From Aquimarina sp040786285 (GTDB lineage: Bacteria > Bacteroidota > Bacteroidia > Flavobacteriales > Flavobacteriaceae), in contig NZ_JBFMKQ010000005.1 of NCBI RefSeq assembly GCF_040786285.1, forward strand, positions 260,449 to 324,448: 64,000 nucleotides of DNA. The letters are read 5' to 3'. The notes beneath the pieces were generated by a model. The model searched no databases. It worked only from the letters and a program-made list of their open reading frames with translations, and was not told the origin of the DNA. Positions 27,738-35,934 of the stretch are shown here, piece after piece (position 1 is the stretch's first letter; the number at the start of each line of letters is the position of its first letter). A program made the position numbers and the translations under genes.

Positions 27738-28376
27738 TTATTTTCCAAAAAGCCCGCCTAGTAAACCGCCTAGACCCCCTTTTTTATTTCCGCTACCACT
27801 TAATAACATTCCGGCTACGTCATCAATAATACTTCCGTCGCCATCTGCGTCAAGAAAAGATTCAATAAGCGATTGTTGCTTAGATCCCTGTGGAGCACCA
27901 GACATATTGCCAAGCATGCTAGCAAGTCCATTAGCGTCACTAACATTACCTTGAGAAGCTTGTTTACCTAAAGCACCCATTAGAATGGGAGCGGCTACTT
28001 TTAAAATTTGGGCTACAGAGCCAGCATCTATACCTGATTTTTGACTTAAAGCATTTTCGACTGCCGGTTGCTTGCCACCCAGAATATGGCCTAAAATTCC
28101 GGCACCATCATTAGTTACACTTTGATCAACTCCTCCTTCAAATAAACCGCCAAGGTTATCTAAAATTCCCCCAGAATGTTTACTTGATAACGCATTAAGT
28201 AATCCCGAAGCTCCTTCGGGCGTAGAAGCGTTACGTTGCATAGCTCCCATTAAGACAGGCATTGCCATACTTAATAAATCACCTGTTTTATCTGTAGATT
28301 GCCCTGTTTGTGAGCTTACACCACTGATTATTTGTTTGCCCATTGGGCTATTTAAAAGATCTAAAATTCCAGACAT
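27738..28376 (-). CDS. DUF937-domain protein
   Basis: This 212-residue soluble protein matches DUF937/YidB-like proteins: an N-terminal ILDLLNSPMGKQIISGVSSQ repeat of about 100 residues is followed by a second similar half (SGIDAGSVAQILKVAAPILMGALG), giving an internal duplication. The C-terminal ~45 residues hold an acidic loop (DADGDGSIIDD) and a Gly/Leu-rich tail. The acidic DxDGDGS stretch looks like a calcium-binding loop, which is inference. It has its own terminator. Confidence 0.8.
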   Translation of the reverse strand: MSGILDLLNSPMGKQIISGVSSQTGQSTDKTGDLLSMAMPVLMGAMQRNASTPEGASGLLNALSSKHSGGILDNLGGLFEGGVDQSVTNDGAGILGHILGGKQPAVENALSQKSGIDAGSVAQILKVAAPILMGALGKQASQGNVSDANGLASMLGNMSGAPQGSKQQSLIESFLDADGDGSIIDDVAGMLLSGSGNKKGGLGGLLGGLFGK

Positions 28377-28495
28377 GTTAGTGTTTTTTTGTTTAATACA
28401 TCTAAAGTTACACTTTTTATTACTAGAATCCTGCGTAGAGTATTACTTTATTTTCAGGAAAAATAGATTAAAAACCATTTTAAACGATTAAATAC

Positions 28496-28532
28496 AAAAA
28501 CACCAATACTAGCTCTTAATATTGGTGTTTTT
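28496..28532 (-). terminator. Terminator of serA
   Basis: A 13-bp stem (28496-28508 with 28520-28532) with an 11-base loop and a T run on the minus strand lies 23 bp beyond the serA stop. Confidence 0.85.
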
Positions 28533-28554
28533 GTATTTTTATTTTGAGAGAGGA

Positions 28555-29505
28555 TTATTTCAAAATACTAACAATCTGATCTGCTAGCTCCTGACCAATA
28601 CGATCTTGAGCTTCGCCAGTTGCGGCTCCAATATGTGGAGTTAAGGATATTTTATTGTTCATTAATACTTTGATAGCTGGACTTGGTTCATTTTCAAATA
28701 CATCGAGACCTGCGAACCCTAATTTCCCTTTTTCTAAAGCTTCAACTAAAGCAACTTCATCAATTACTCCACCACGAGCGGCATTAATAATTCCCGCACC
28801 ATCTTTCATTTGTTCTATTTCAGGTTTTCCTATAACATATTCCTTTTGTGCAGGAACATGCAGCGTAAAGAAATCTGCTTGTTGTAAAACTTCTTCTTTA
28901 GAAACAGTTTTAATTTTAAAGTTCAATGATTGTCCATCAAAAAACTCTAATGGAATATCTACTTCCTCAATAAAAGGGTCATATGCCACCACATTCATAC
29001 CCACACCAATAGCAATTTTTGCTGTTGCTTGTCCGATACGTCCTATACCAAGAACTCCTAATGTTTTACCTCTTAACTCTATACCGCTACCATATGCTTT
29101 TTTCAGGTTTTTAAATTTACTATCACCTTCTAAAGGCATATTACGATTAGAATCATGTAAAAAACGTACACTACCATATAAGTGAGCAAAAACTAACTCT
29201 GCTACAGATCCCGAAGATGCCGCCGGAGTATTAATTACACTTAGTCCTTTTTCTCGAGCATAAGCCACATCGATATTATCCATGCCTACGCCACCACGAC
29301 CAATAATTTTAAGAGTAGGGCAGTTGTCGATAATATCTGTTCTTACCTTAGTAGCGCTACGAACTAACAAAACTGAAATTTCGTTTTCATTAATAAAGTC
29401 TACTAATTGATCTTGGGCAACAGTGGTTGTTAAAACCTCAAAACCTTCTTTCTCTAAAGCATCAATACCACTTTGTGATACTCCATCGTTTGCTAATACT
29501 TTCAT
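28555..29505 (-). CDS. serA: D-3-phosphoglycerate dehydrogenase-type enzyme
   Basis: This 316-residue NAD-dependent D-2-hydroxyacid dehydrogenase catalyses the first step of serine synthesis from 3-phosphoglycerate. It has the NAD-binding LGVLGIGRIGQ, the substrate arginine region INAARGGVIDE, the acidic NEPSP and the catalytic PHIGAAT histidine. It is of the short type without the C-terminal ACT domain. serC is upstream in the same direction, separated by a broken four-helix-bundle gene. Confidence 0.92.
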   Translation of the reverse strand: MKVLANDGVSQSGIDALEKEGFEVLTTTVAQDQLVDFINENEISVLLVRSATKVRTDIIDNCPTLKIIGRGGVGMDNIDVAYAREKGLSVINTPAASSGSVAELVFAHLYGSVRFLHDSNRNMPLEGDSKFKNLKKAYGSGIELRGKTLGVLGIGRIGQATAKIAIGVGMNVVAYDPFIEEVDIPLEFFDGQSLNFKIKTVSKEEVLQQADFFTLHVPAQKEYVIGKPEIEQMKDGAGIINAARGGVIDEVALVEALEKGKLGFAGLDVFENEPSPAIKVLMNNKISLTPHIGAATGEAQDRIGQELADQIVSILK

Positions 29506-29528
29506 TATTAAATTATAAATTTTAAATG

Positions 29529-29865
29529 TTAAGTTGTAAGTTGACTAGTCTTAACAATTTTTGTTAGAATTTTTATTATTTGATTTATTTCATCTAAATC
29601 TTTAGACAAATCTGTCGTTATCAAGTTACTTTCTTTTAATAAACGTAACCAATATCTTGTTTCTCTTGCTTCTTTTGATGCTATCGACATTTTTGAAATG
29701 AAGTCTTTTTTTGATTGCCCAGCACCAGCTTCAGCAATATTTGCTCCTATGCTTGGTAGCTGATCTTAAAATCTGATCTGCAAAAACATATTCTTTAGCT
29801 TCTTTAAGAACTTTTACAAGTTGTATAATTTTAAGTGCAAATTGAAAACTACGTTCTTCTATCAT
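29529..29865 (-). pseudogene. Four-helix bundle (S23/IVP) protein gene with a frameshift
   Basis: Translating the minus strand from the ATG at 29865 gives MIEERSFQFALKIIQLVKVL, then KEYVFADQILRSAT, and runs into a TGA after 43 codons. One base later the other frame continues with SIGANIAEAGAGQSKKDF and on through ARETRYWLRLLKES to a stop at 29529. Together these are the ~112-residue four-helix bundle protein of the 23S-rRNA intervening-sequence type. The extra base lies in the GCTTGGT at 29751-29757. It could be a pseudogene or a sequencing error. It sits between serC and serA in the same direction. Confidence 0.85.
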
Positions 29866-29909
29866 AGTACATCTTATTTAGGATTTAGCACTTAAAACTT
29901 AACATTTTT

Positions 29910-30974
29910 CTATGCTTTTCTTTCTAAATCTCCCATAATATCAACAAGAGCTGCCACACTTTCTATGGTCATGGCATTATACATACTGGCTCTATATCCA
30001 CCAACGCTTCGGTGCCCATTAACTCCATTAATACCTCCTTCTTTGCACATGGCATCAAAAGTTTCTTTAAGATCCTCATTAACCAATGTAAAGGTTGCAT
30101 TCATATTCGAGCGATCTTCTTTAGCCGCAAAACCTTTAAACAGTGGATTTAGATCAATTTCTGAATAGATAAGCTTGGCTTTTTTCTCATTCAATTCTTC
30201 GATGGCTTCAACACCACCAAGTTTTTTAAGCCATCTTAGGGTTAACATCGAAGTATAGACTGCAAAAACAGGAGGGGTGTTAAACATACTTCCTTTACTA
30301 ATATGCACTTGGTAATCAAGCATAGAAGGAATCTGTCTATTTATTTTTCCTAAAATATCTTCTTTAACGACGACAAGAACTGTTCCTGAAGGGCCCATGT
30401 TTTTTTGCGCTCCGGCATAGATTAGACTAAACTTAGAGAAATCCAATTGTCTTGAAAAAATATCACTACTCATATCACAGACTAATGGTGCATCAGAAAT
30501 CGGAAAATCCTTTATTTGTGTACCAAAAATAGTGTTGTTACTTGTACAGTGGATATAATCTAAATCTCCGGGTATTTCATATCCTTTTGGGATGTAATTA
30601 TAATTAGCGTCTTTTGAAGAAGCAATTTCTACTACTTCTCCAAAAAGTTTTGCTTCTTTAATAGCCTTGGCACTCCAGCTACCTGTGTTGATATATCCAG
30701 CTTTGGTTTCCAGAAGGTTATAAGCTGCCATAAGGAATTGCGTACTTGCGCCTCCTTGCAAAAAAAGGGCTTTATATCCTTTTCCTTCTAAGCCTAATAA
30801 TTCTAAGGCTAGGCTTCGAGCTTCTTCCATAACATCAACAAAATCTTTACTACGATGCGAAATTTCAATAATAGAAAGACCAGAGTCATTATAATCTAGG
30901 ATAGCTTCAGATGCTTCTTTAAATACTTCTTGCGGTAAAATACAGGGTCCAGCGCTAAAATTGTGCTTCTTCAT
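29910..30974 (-). CDS. serC: Phosphoserine aminotransferase
   Basis: This 354-residue PLP enzyme converts 3-phosphohydroxypyruvate and glutamate to phosphoserine. The N-terminal KHNFSAGPCILPQEV and EISHRSKDF are diagnostic, LFLQGGASTQFLM is the cofactor phosphate loop, and the PLP lysine is in YAGAQKNMGPSG. HRSVGGYRASMYNA is the C-terminal signature. It is followed by the frameshifted bundle gene and serA, giving the first two steps of serine synthesis. Confidence 0.95.
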   Translation of the reverse strand: MKKHNFSAGPCILPQEVFKEASEAILDYNDSGLSIIEISHRSKDFVDVMEEARSLALELLGLEGKGYKALFLQGGASTQFLMAAYNLLETKAGYINTGSWSAKAIKEAKLFGEVVEIASSKDANYNYIPKGYEIPGDLDYIHCTSNNTIFGTQIKDFPISDAPLVCDMSSDIFSRQLDFSKFSLIYAGAQKNMGPSGTVLVVVKEDILGKINRQIPSMLDYQVHISKGSMFNTPPVFAVYTSMLTLRWLKKLGGVEAIEELNEKKAKLIYSEIDLNPLFKGFAAKEDRSNMNATFTLVNEDLKETFDAMCKEGGINGVNGHRSVGGYRASMYNAMTIESVAALVDIMGDLERKA

Positions 30975-31102
30975 TAGTAATTTTTATTGTTGTTATATAT
31001 TCAAATTTCTATGTCGTTTTTTTAATCCTACACTTAAGAGAAAAAAACACAACAAAGGTGCTAATAATCTCATACAAATGTATTATCAAAATGATAAATT
31101 AT

Positions 31103-32167
31103 TTAGTAAATTTTTATCAAAAATTCAATTATGTCAACTCCGTCTGCATAATCAGATAGAGTAGGGCTTTGTGTTTGTCCAAAACCAACACTTTTATTAG
31201 AAATATCTTTACTCACCACACATTGAATTTTCTCTTTATCGGCTTCTAGTTTTTCTAATAGTTCATTTTTTGATGTATACGTCTCATAAAACAAGGTTGC
31301 GATTGGAGATGCATAACTCTGGTCCTCTTTAAGTATTAAAAATCCGTTTTCTAATAGCTTAAAATTACTCATTAAATATACTGCTTTATTGTAGTCATAA
31401 TTATTTGCATATTTGGCACTATCCATAATCCTCTGATATGTATACATTGCCTTAAAGAAAAGATCAAAATCATACCCCTCTGGTACCATTAGTTTTGAAA
31501 CGCTTCTGCACCCTAAGCCATAATACCTGAATATATCTTCACCAAGATCAGTAAGCTCCTCTGTAGTCTCATTACCTGTTAATATGGCTATAGAATTTCG
31601 ATTTTTTCTGATAATATGAGGGACTTTACCAAAATAATGCTCAAAATATCTGGCTGTGTTATTACTTCCGGTAGCTATGATAGCATCAAAATCAGTAAAT
31701 TTTTCTGTAGTAAATAATATGTCTTCTTTGAACTTTGGTTCTATTGCTATTAAATATGAAGCTAAAAATGGTAGAAGTTGATTATCATCTGATGACTGTT
31801 TTACCAAAATTTTATGTCCCGAAATCAATACAGAAAGAAAGTCGTGAAACCCTACTAAAGGGATATTTCCGGCCATAATAACCCCTACAGTTTTTTGAGG
31901 TGCTTTTTCAGGAAATGAATATGATGATACCCATTCTTCTAGACGTTCTCTAGTTAGTGCGGCACTCCATTGCATTAATGAATAAATAACATTTTCTTTA
32001 GTAAACCAACCATTATGGTGTTTCGCTGTTTCAATTTTATCAATTATTTCTTCAAAAAAATGATCATTCAGTTTAACGGTGTTAACTTTCTCATAACCAG
32101 TGGATTTAAATTGACTCAAGAACTTTCCTAATTCATAAAAAGCGTTAATTCGATTATTTAATAGCAT
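31103..32167 (-). CDS. LuxC-like acyl-CoA reductase
   Basis: This 354-residue protein resembles the acyl-CoA reductases (LuxC, aldehyde-dehydrogenase superfamily) that make aldehydes from acyl-CoA. The active cysteine is probably in YYGLGCRSVSKLMVP. GVIMAGNIPLVGFHDFLSVL, VKQSSDDNQLLP and GSNNTARYFEHYF are the cofactor-binding side. Luminescence genes are absent, so a role with a fatty or 2-oxo-acyl substrate is more likely. The gene is beside serC and divergent from a ferredoxin, an arrangement I recall as common in Flavobacteriaceae. Confidence 0.8.
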   Translation of the reverse strand: MLLNNRINAFYELGKFLSQFKSTGYEKVNTVKLNDHFFEEIIDKIETAKHHNGWFTKENVIYSLMQWSAALTRERLEEWVSSYSFPEKAPQKTVGVIMAGNIPLVGFHDFLSVLISGHKILVKQSSDDNQLLPFLASYLIAIEPKFKEDILFTTEKFTDFDAIIATGSNNTARYFEHYFGKVPHIIRKNRNSIAILTGNETTEELTDLGEDIFRYYGLGCRSVSKLMVPEGYDFDLFFKAMYTYQRIMDSAKYANNYDYNKAVYLMSNFKLLENGFLILKEDQSYASPIATLFYETYTSKNELLEKLEADKEKIQCVVSKDISNKSVGFGQTQSPTLSDYADGVDIIEFLIKIY

Positions 32168-32173
32168 TCCTTA

Positions 32174-32205
32174 TTTGTTTATCACTGGTTAACGAGTTAT
32201 TTTTG
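32174..32205 (+). promoter_or_regulatory. Promoter of the ferredoxin gene
   Basis: TTTG (32174-32177), a 20-base spacer and TATTTTTG (32198-32205) fit the Bacteroidota -33/-7 consensus. The ferredoxin ATG follows at 32234. Confidence 0.75.
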
Positions 32206-32233
32206 TGTTGCAAATTTAGAATAAAAAAGAGCT

Positions 32234-32584
32234 ATGGCAATTATAATAACTGATGAATGTATAAACTGTGGTGCGTGCGAGCCAGAATGTCCAAATACTG
32301 CAATTTATGAAGGAGCTGATGATTGGAGGTATTCTGATGGTACAGATTTAACTGGAGATGTGGTTCTTCCGGGAGGAAAAGCTGTAAATTCAGATGAAGC
32401 ACAAGAACCTGTTAGTGATGAATTATATTATATTGTACCTGATAAATGTACCGAATGTAAAGGATTTCATGAAGAACCACAATGTGCGGCAGTTTGTCCT
32501 GTTGATTGTTGTGTGCCTGATGAAGATGTAGTAGAAACTGAAGAGTTTTTATTACAGAAACAAGCATTTATGCATAAAGAATAA
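32234..32584 (+). CDS. 2[4Fe-4S] ferredoxin, flavobacterial type
   Basis: This 116-residue protein carries CINCGACEPECPNTAIYE near the start and a second cluster spelled CTECKGFHEEPQCAAVCP near residue 75, with an 8-residue insertion in the CxxC...C pattern as in YfhL-type ferredoxins. A long acidic linker (residues ~27-70) lies between them. It is a small electron carrier, divergently placed from the acyl-CoA reductase gene, and could supply electrons to it or to another neighbour; this is inference. Confidence 0.92.
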   Translation: MAIIITDECINCGACEPECPNTAIYEGADDWRYSDGTDLTGDVVLPGGKAVNSDEAQEPVSDELYYIVPDKCTECKGFHEEPQCAAVCPVDCCVPDEDVVETEEFLLQKQAFMHKE

Positions 32585-32607
32585 TCTTTTTATCAATTAT
32601 ACGTACT

Positions 32608-32634
32608 AAAACCTGTCTGCAGACGGGTTTTTTT
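32608..32634 (+). terminator. Terminator of the ferredoxin gene
   Basis: AAAACCTGTCT pairs with AGACGGGTTTT around a short GC loop (one G-T pair), followed by a T run. It lies 24 bp beyond the ferredoxin stop. Confidence 0.85.
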
Positions 32635-32698
32635 ATGGACATCATTTAAAATTTAGTATTTTCGTCATCGTAACAACCTCAAATCAAAAACTAAAATC

Positions 32699-33289
32699 AT
32701 GAGAAAAACACTATTATTAATCGTCTTTGTTGCATTTTCTATTACATCATACAGTCAATATCGCTGGGAAGTTTCTGGTGGAGCTACGTTCTCTACACTA
32801 AACCTTGATAATGCAGAAACTAGTAATGGAACTGGTTTTCATATCAATGCAGGATATGGGTATGTAATGGGCGTTAGGGCAAGAACAAGCATCGTCTTTT
32901 CATTAGAGTTGTTACAACGTAATAGCGAAATTGAAGGAATAGGTGATGTAGAGGTGTTACAAGCAGGGTTTAATCCCAAATTTAGATACTTAACAGGTGA
33001 AGGTAAAGATAGATTTCGTGGATTTATTAATGTAGGCCCATCTTTTAGAGTAAATACAAATTTTGAAATTGCAGGAACCGAGCTTGAAGATGAAGAATAT
33101 GAGAAATTAATCATAGGAGGGGTGTATGGTGTTGGATTTTCTCAGATGGTAGGAGAGATGTTTGATATTATGGTCGAAGCAGGAGTAATGAATGATTTTA
33201 TTGATAATTTAACAGATACTAATAGTAAATTCTTTGATGTATATGCGAGAGTAGGACTTCGATTTAGAATTTATGATGCCAGACGATAA
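32699..33289 (+). CDS. Outer-membrane beta-barrel protein
   Basis: The 196-residue product has a signal peptide ending in SYSQ and barrel-like alternation through to the terminal RVGLRFRIYDARR. It resembles the PF13568 porin-like group and is related in design to the barrel gene at 9675. TATTTTCG at 32657-32664 is a plausible -7 box. It is monocistronic, with the terminator at 33315-33336. Confidence 0.82.
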   Translation: MRKTLLLIVFVAFSITSYSQYRWEVSGGATFSTLNLDNAETSNGTGFHINAGYGYVMGVRARTSIVFSLELLQRNSEIEGIGDVEVLQAGFNPKFRYLTGEGKDRFRGFINVGPSFRVNTNFEIAGTELEDEEYEKLIIGGVYGVGFSQMVGEMFDIMVEAGVMNDFIDNLTDTNSKFFDVYARVGLRFRIYDARR

Positions 33290-33314
33290 ATTTCAATTCA
33301 CATATAATACAAAG

Positions 33315-33336
33315 ATCCTGCTTCGGCAGGATTTTT
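33315..33336 (+). terminator. Terminator of the beta-barrel gene (TTCG tetraloop)
   Basis: ATCCTGC and GCAGGAT flank a TTCG loop and are followed by a T run. The stem is 25 bp beyond the stop at 33289. Confidence 0.9.
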
Positions 33337-33391
33337 TATGCAATTAATCCTAATTTTTTGTAAATTAGTTATTTACAAAGGGATTTATAAT

Positions 33392-34261
33392 ATGTCAAAT
33401 TGGGGATACATAGCCATTATTGTGCTTGCGGTTTATATTATCGCTAGTGTTGCTTTGTATTATCTTCAGGAGTTTTTTATTTTCAAACCAGAAAAACTAG
33501 ATAAAGATTTTCAATTTCACTATAACAACCAGGTTGTAGAAGAATATAATCTTAAAACAAGAGATGGTGCTGTTATTAACGGTCTCCATTTTAAGGTAGA
33601 GAATCCAAAAGGAGTTGTTTTATACCTCAAAGGAAATTCGAAAAGTATAAAAGGTTGGGGTAAATTTGCTGTTGACTTTACAAGACATAAATATGATGTG
33701 TTGATGTTGGACTACAGAGGTTTTGGCAAGAGTACTGGCAGGCGTTCTTTTAAGGCTATAAAACGAGATCTTCAGTTTGTGTATAATAGAATTAAAGATA
33801 AGGTTCCGGAAAAATATATTATTTTATATGGAAGATCTATGGGGTCTGGTTTTGCTGCGAAACTAGCGTCTATAAATAACCCAAAAATGTTGATTCTAGA
33901 TGCGCCTTATTACAGTTTAAGTAAAGTGGCTGGGAAATTTATTCCCTTTATGCCGGTATCTTTAATTATGCGTTACCCTATACCCACCTATAAATGGCTT
34001 AAATATGTGAATTGCCCTATTCATATCATACATGGTACTCACGATAGACTTATACCTTTTAAATCCAGTGTTAAACTATCCAAGATAAGACCAAAACTAA
34101 CTCGTTTATATACTATCATTGGTGGTGGACATAAAAACTTAAATAATTTTGAGTCATATCACAAAATGCTCGGAGAAATTATTAATTCTAAAGTAAAACG
34201 TCTAAATCTTTCGGATACGAGTATAGGAGTGGTACATTCATCAAAAAATGTAAATGCCTAA
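33392..34261 (+). CDS. Membrane-anchored alpha/beta hydrolase, paralogue 1
   Basis: I chose the ATG at 33392 (MSNWGYIAIIVLAVYIIA) because the upstream in-frame ATG lies in the terminator tail. This gives 289 residues: an N-terminal membrane helix, then an alpha/beta hydrolase domain with nucleophile GRSMGSG, acid in HGTHDRLIP and histidine in IGGGHKNL. The oxyanion strand reads YLKGNSKS where relatives have HGN. BEM46/YjfP-like enzymes are the closest recognised type. It overlaps the next gene by 8 bp. Confidence 0.82.
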   Translation: MSNWGYIAIIVLAVYIIASVALYYLQEFFIFKPEKLDKDFQFHYNNQVVEEYNLKTRDGAVINGLHFKVENPKGVVLYLKGNSKSIKGWGKFAVDFTRHKYDVLMLDYRGFGKSTGRRSFKAIKRDLQFVYNRIKDKVPEKYIILYGRSMGSGFAAKLASINNPKMLILDAPYYSLSKVAGKFIPFMPVSLIMRYPIPTYKWLKYVNCPIHIIHGTHDRLIPFKSSVKLSKIRPKLTRLYTIIGGGHKNLNNFESYHKMLGEIINSKVKRLNLSDTSIGVVHSSKNVNA

Positions 34262-35060
34262 ACTAAAAAAGATACTAGTATTAGGTGCTTTATTTTATAC
34301 TATTATTATATTGATACTGTATATGTTTCAGGAAAAAATCCTATTCCAACCCGAAACGCTTTCAGATGACTACACTTTTGAGTTTGATCATGCTTTTCAA
34401 GAATTTTTTTTAGAAACTGCAGAAGGAGATTGTCTTAATGCTATTCATTTTACCAATACAAACCCTAAAGGTGTAATCTTATATTTTCACGGAAACAGAG
34501 GAAGTTTAAGGCGCTGGGGAGAAATTGTATCATTTTTTGCTAAGAAAAGATATGATGTTATCATTATGGATTATCGGGGTTATGGTAAGAGTAAAGGAAA
34601 AATTACCGAAAAGAATTTATATAATGACGCTCAATTATTTTATGAATACACTGCCAAACATTATCCGGAAGATCAAATTACAATATATGGCAGGTCCATA
34701 GGAACCGGTATTGCCGTAAAAGTAGCTTCAGATAACCAACCGTGCAATTTAGTACTCGAAACGCCCTATTATAATATCAAAGATATTGTAGAAAGTTGGT
34801 TGCCCCATTTTCCAACCAACCTTTTATTACGCTTTAAAATGCCATCTGGTACTTTTATTCAGAATGTTACATGTCCTATAACTATCTATCATGGTACTGA
34901 TGATGGAGTGGTGCCTTACCGATCTGGAGAACGTTTGTTTACAAGTATTCCAACACCAAATAAAGAAATGATTACAATTGATGAAGGCTCACATAATGAT
35001 CTTATACGCTTTGATAGATATCTCAATACTATAGATAAAGTTCTTGAAAATACCTACTAG
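34254..35060 (+). CDS. Membrane-anchored alpha/beta hydrolase, paralogue 2
   Basis: The 268-residue product has an N-terminal membrane helix, YFHGNRGS as the oxyanion region, GRSIGTG as nucleophile elbow, GTDDGVVP as the acid strand and DEGSHNDL as the histidine. It is a close paralogue of the preceding gene, with which it overlaps by 8 bp. Both probably face the periplasm or the membrane surface. Confidence 0.85.
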   Translation: MPKLKKILVLGALFYTIIILILYMFQEKILFQPETLSDDYTFEFDHAFQEFFLETAEGDCLNAIHFTNTNPKGVILYFHGNRGSLRRWGEIVSFFAKKRYDVIIMDYRGYGKSKGKITEKNLYNDAQLFYEYTAKHYPEDQITIYGRSIGTGIAVKVASDNQPCNLVLETPYYNIKDIVESWLPHFPTNLLLRFKMPSGTFIQNVTCPITIYHGTDDGVVPYRSGERLFTSIPTPNKEMITIDEGSHNDLIRFDRYLNTIDKVLENTY

Positions 35061-35079
35061 ATATTATTAGAATAAAAAA

Positions 35080-35104
35080 CACCTTAGCTTTTTAAAGCAA
35101 GGTG
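35080..35104 (-). terminator. Terminator of the TTG-start hypothetical gene
   Basis: CACCTTAGCTTT and AAAGCAAGGTG pair with one bulge and are followed on the minus strand by a T run. It lies about 77 bp past the minus-strand stop at 35181. Confidence 0.6.
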
Positions 35105-35180
35105 CTATTTCAAATGTTGTCAATGCCTTTTGAAATCATGCGGTAATACCGAAAATTTCATTATAACAAGAATATTAGTT

Positions 35181-35546
35181 TTAATGAGCCATAAGAGCGT
35201 CTCGATATTCTCTCAAATCAGAAATATTCATCTTGTTTTTAAGACTTTTCATTAATGAAATCATATACTTAAGACTTTCTGTAGGTTCCTTTGCATCTTT
35301 ATTTTCTGGCAATTCTGAATCTTCATCTACAGGTTCATCATCGGGTATTGGAATAAGAAAAGAATCGTTTTCTGCGATATGTTCGTAAGTAAACCTAAGC
35401 ACCTTAACTGCCAAAGGTATCTGCTCTTCTAAGGCAAATTCTCTTAATTTCTTAAGATCGTCTATTAATGTGTCTGAATTAATTCCTGTTTTTTCTAGGT
35501 CCTCTAGAATTTTGTCAATTAACTTGATTGCTTTTTTATTTTCCAA
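35181..35546 (-). CDS. Hypothetical acidic helical protein, 121 residues
   Basis: The start is a TTG at 35546, as no in-frame ATG is near. The product has helices rich in Lys and Glu (residues 1-60), an acidic Pro-rich linker (IPDDEPVDEDSELPENKD) and a C-terminal helix (SLKYMISLMKSLKNK). I do not recognise a family. It is cytosolic, and a structural or partner role is the only reasonable guess. The following gap to the amylase is 388 bp. Confidence 0.65.
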   Translation of the reverse strand: MENKKAIKLIDKILEDLEKTGINSDTLIDDLKKLREFALEEQIPLAVKVLRFTYEHIAENDSFLIPIPDDEPVDEDSELPENKDAKEPTESLKYMISLMKSLKNKMNISDLREYRDALMAH

Positions 35547-35759
35547 AAGTGTATAATTAAATGGATGATGAAATATTGATCAGTGCAAATTTAAATTTTT
35601 CTTGAATTATGTGATATCAATTATAGTTATTTATTTACAAGAATTTTTAAAATTTATTAGTTACAATAATTTAACATTAGGTTAGTTTTTGTTATAAATA
35701 ATTGAATTTCAGTAATTTAACATGAATCACTTCAATGAATACTACTAATCCTGCTAAAG

Positions 35760-35779
35760 TTTGAGGTAAAACCGTAACC
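35760..35779 (+). repeat. Intergenic motif, copy 2 (GGTAnnnCCGTAACC)
   Basis: TTTGAGGTAAAACCGTAACC matches the 20-mer at 13231-13250 at 16 of 20 positions. It stands 20 bp before the TATCTTTG box at 35800-35807, where a regulator could act. Confidence 0.4.
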
Positions 35780-35799
35780 ACATATACTACAAACCTTTT

Positions 35800-35807
35800 T
35801 ATCTTTG
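35800..35807 (+). promoter_or_regulatory. Orphan plus-strand -7 box (TATCTTTG)
   Basis: TATCTTTG fits TAnnTTTG exactly but no plus-strand gene follows. A small RNA ending at the hairpin 35858-35887 would be about 75 nt; this is a hypothesis. Confidence 0.4.
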
Positions 35808-35857
35808 AAAAGTATTCCAATTACAATTTTTCCCTTACTTTTTTTGTTTTCCCCAAC

Positions 35858-35887
35858 ACTTACCTCCTTAATCCTAAGGAGGTAAGT
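35858..35887. other. Perfect 13-bp hairpin with an AAGGAGGT arm
   Basis: ACTTACCTCCTTA (35858-35870) pairs fully with TAAGGAGGTAAGT (35875-35887) over a 4-base loop. Neither side has a poly-T tract, so it is not a classical terminator. It lies 48 bp beyond the stop of the amylase gene. Confidence 0.6.
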
Positions 35888-35934
35888 TCTTCAAGGACGT
35901 TTCGTATTCGTTTTGAACCTATATAAGGGATTGA

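Larger units (their letters stand above)
35547..35934. other. Gene-poor gap with motif copy 2, an orphan promoter and a hairpin
   Basis: This 388-bp AT-rich stretch has no open frame of note. On the plus strand it holds the GGTAnnnCCGTAACC motif (35760-35779), a perfect -7 box (35800-35807) and a 13-bp hairpin (35858-35887), but no gene downstream on that strand. A small RNA is possible. Confidence 0.5.
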
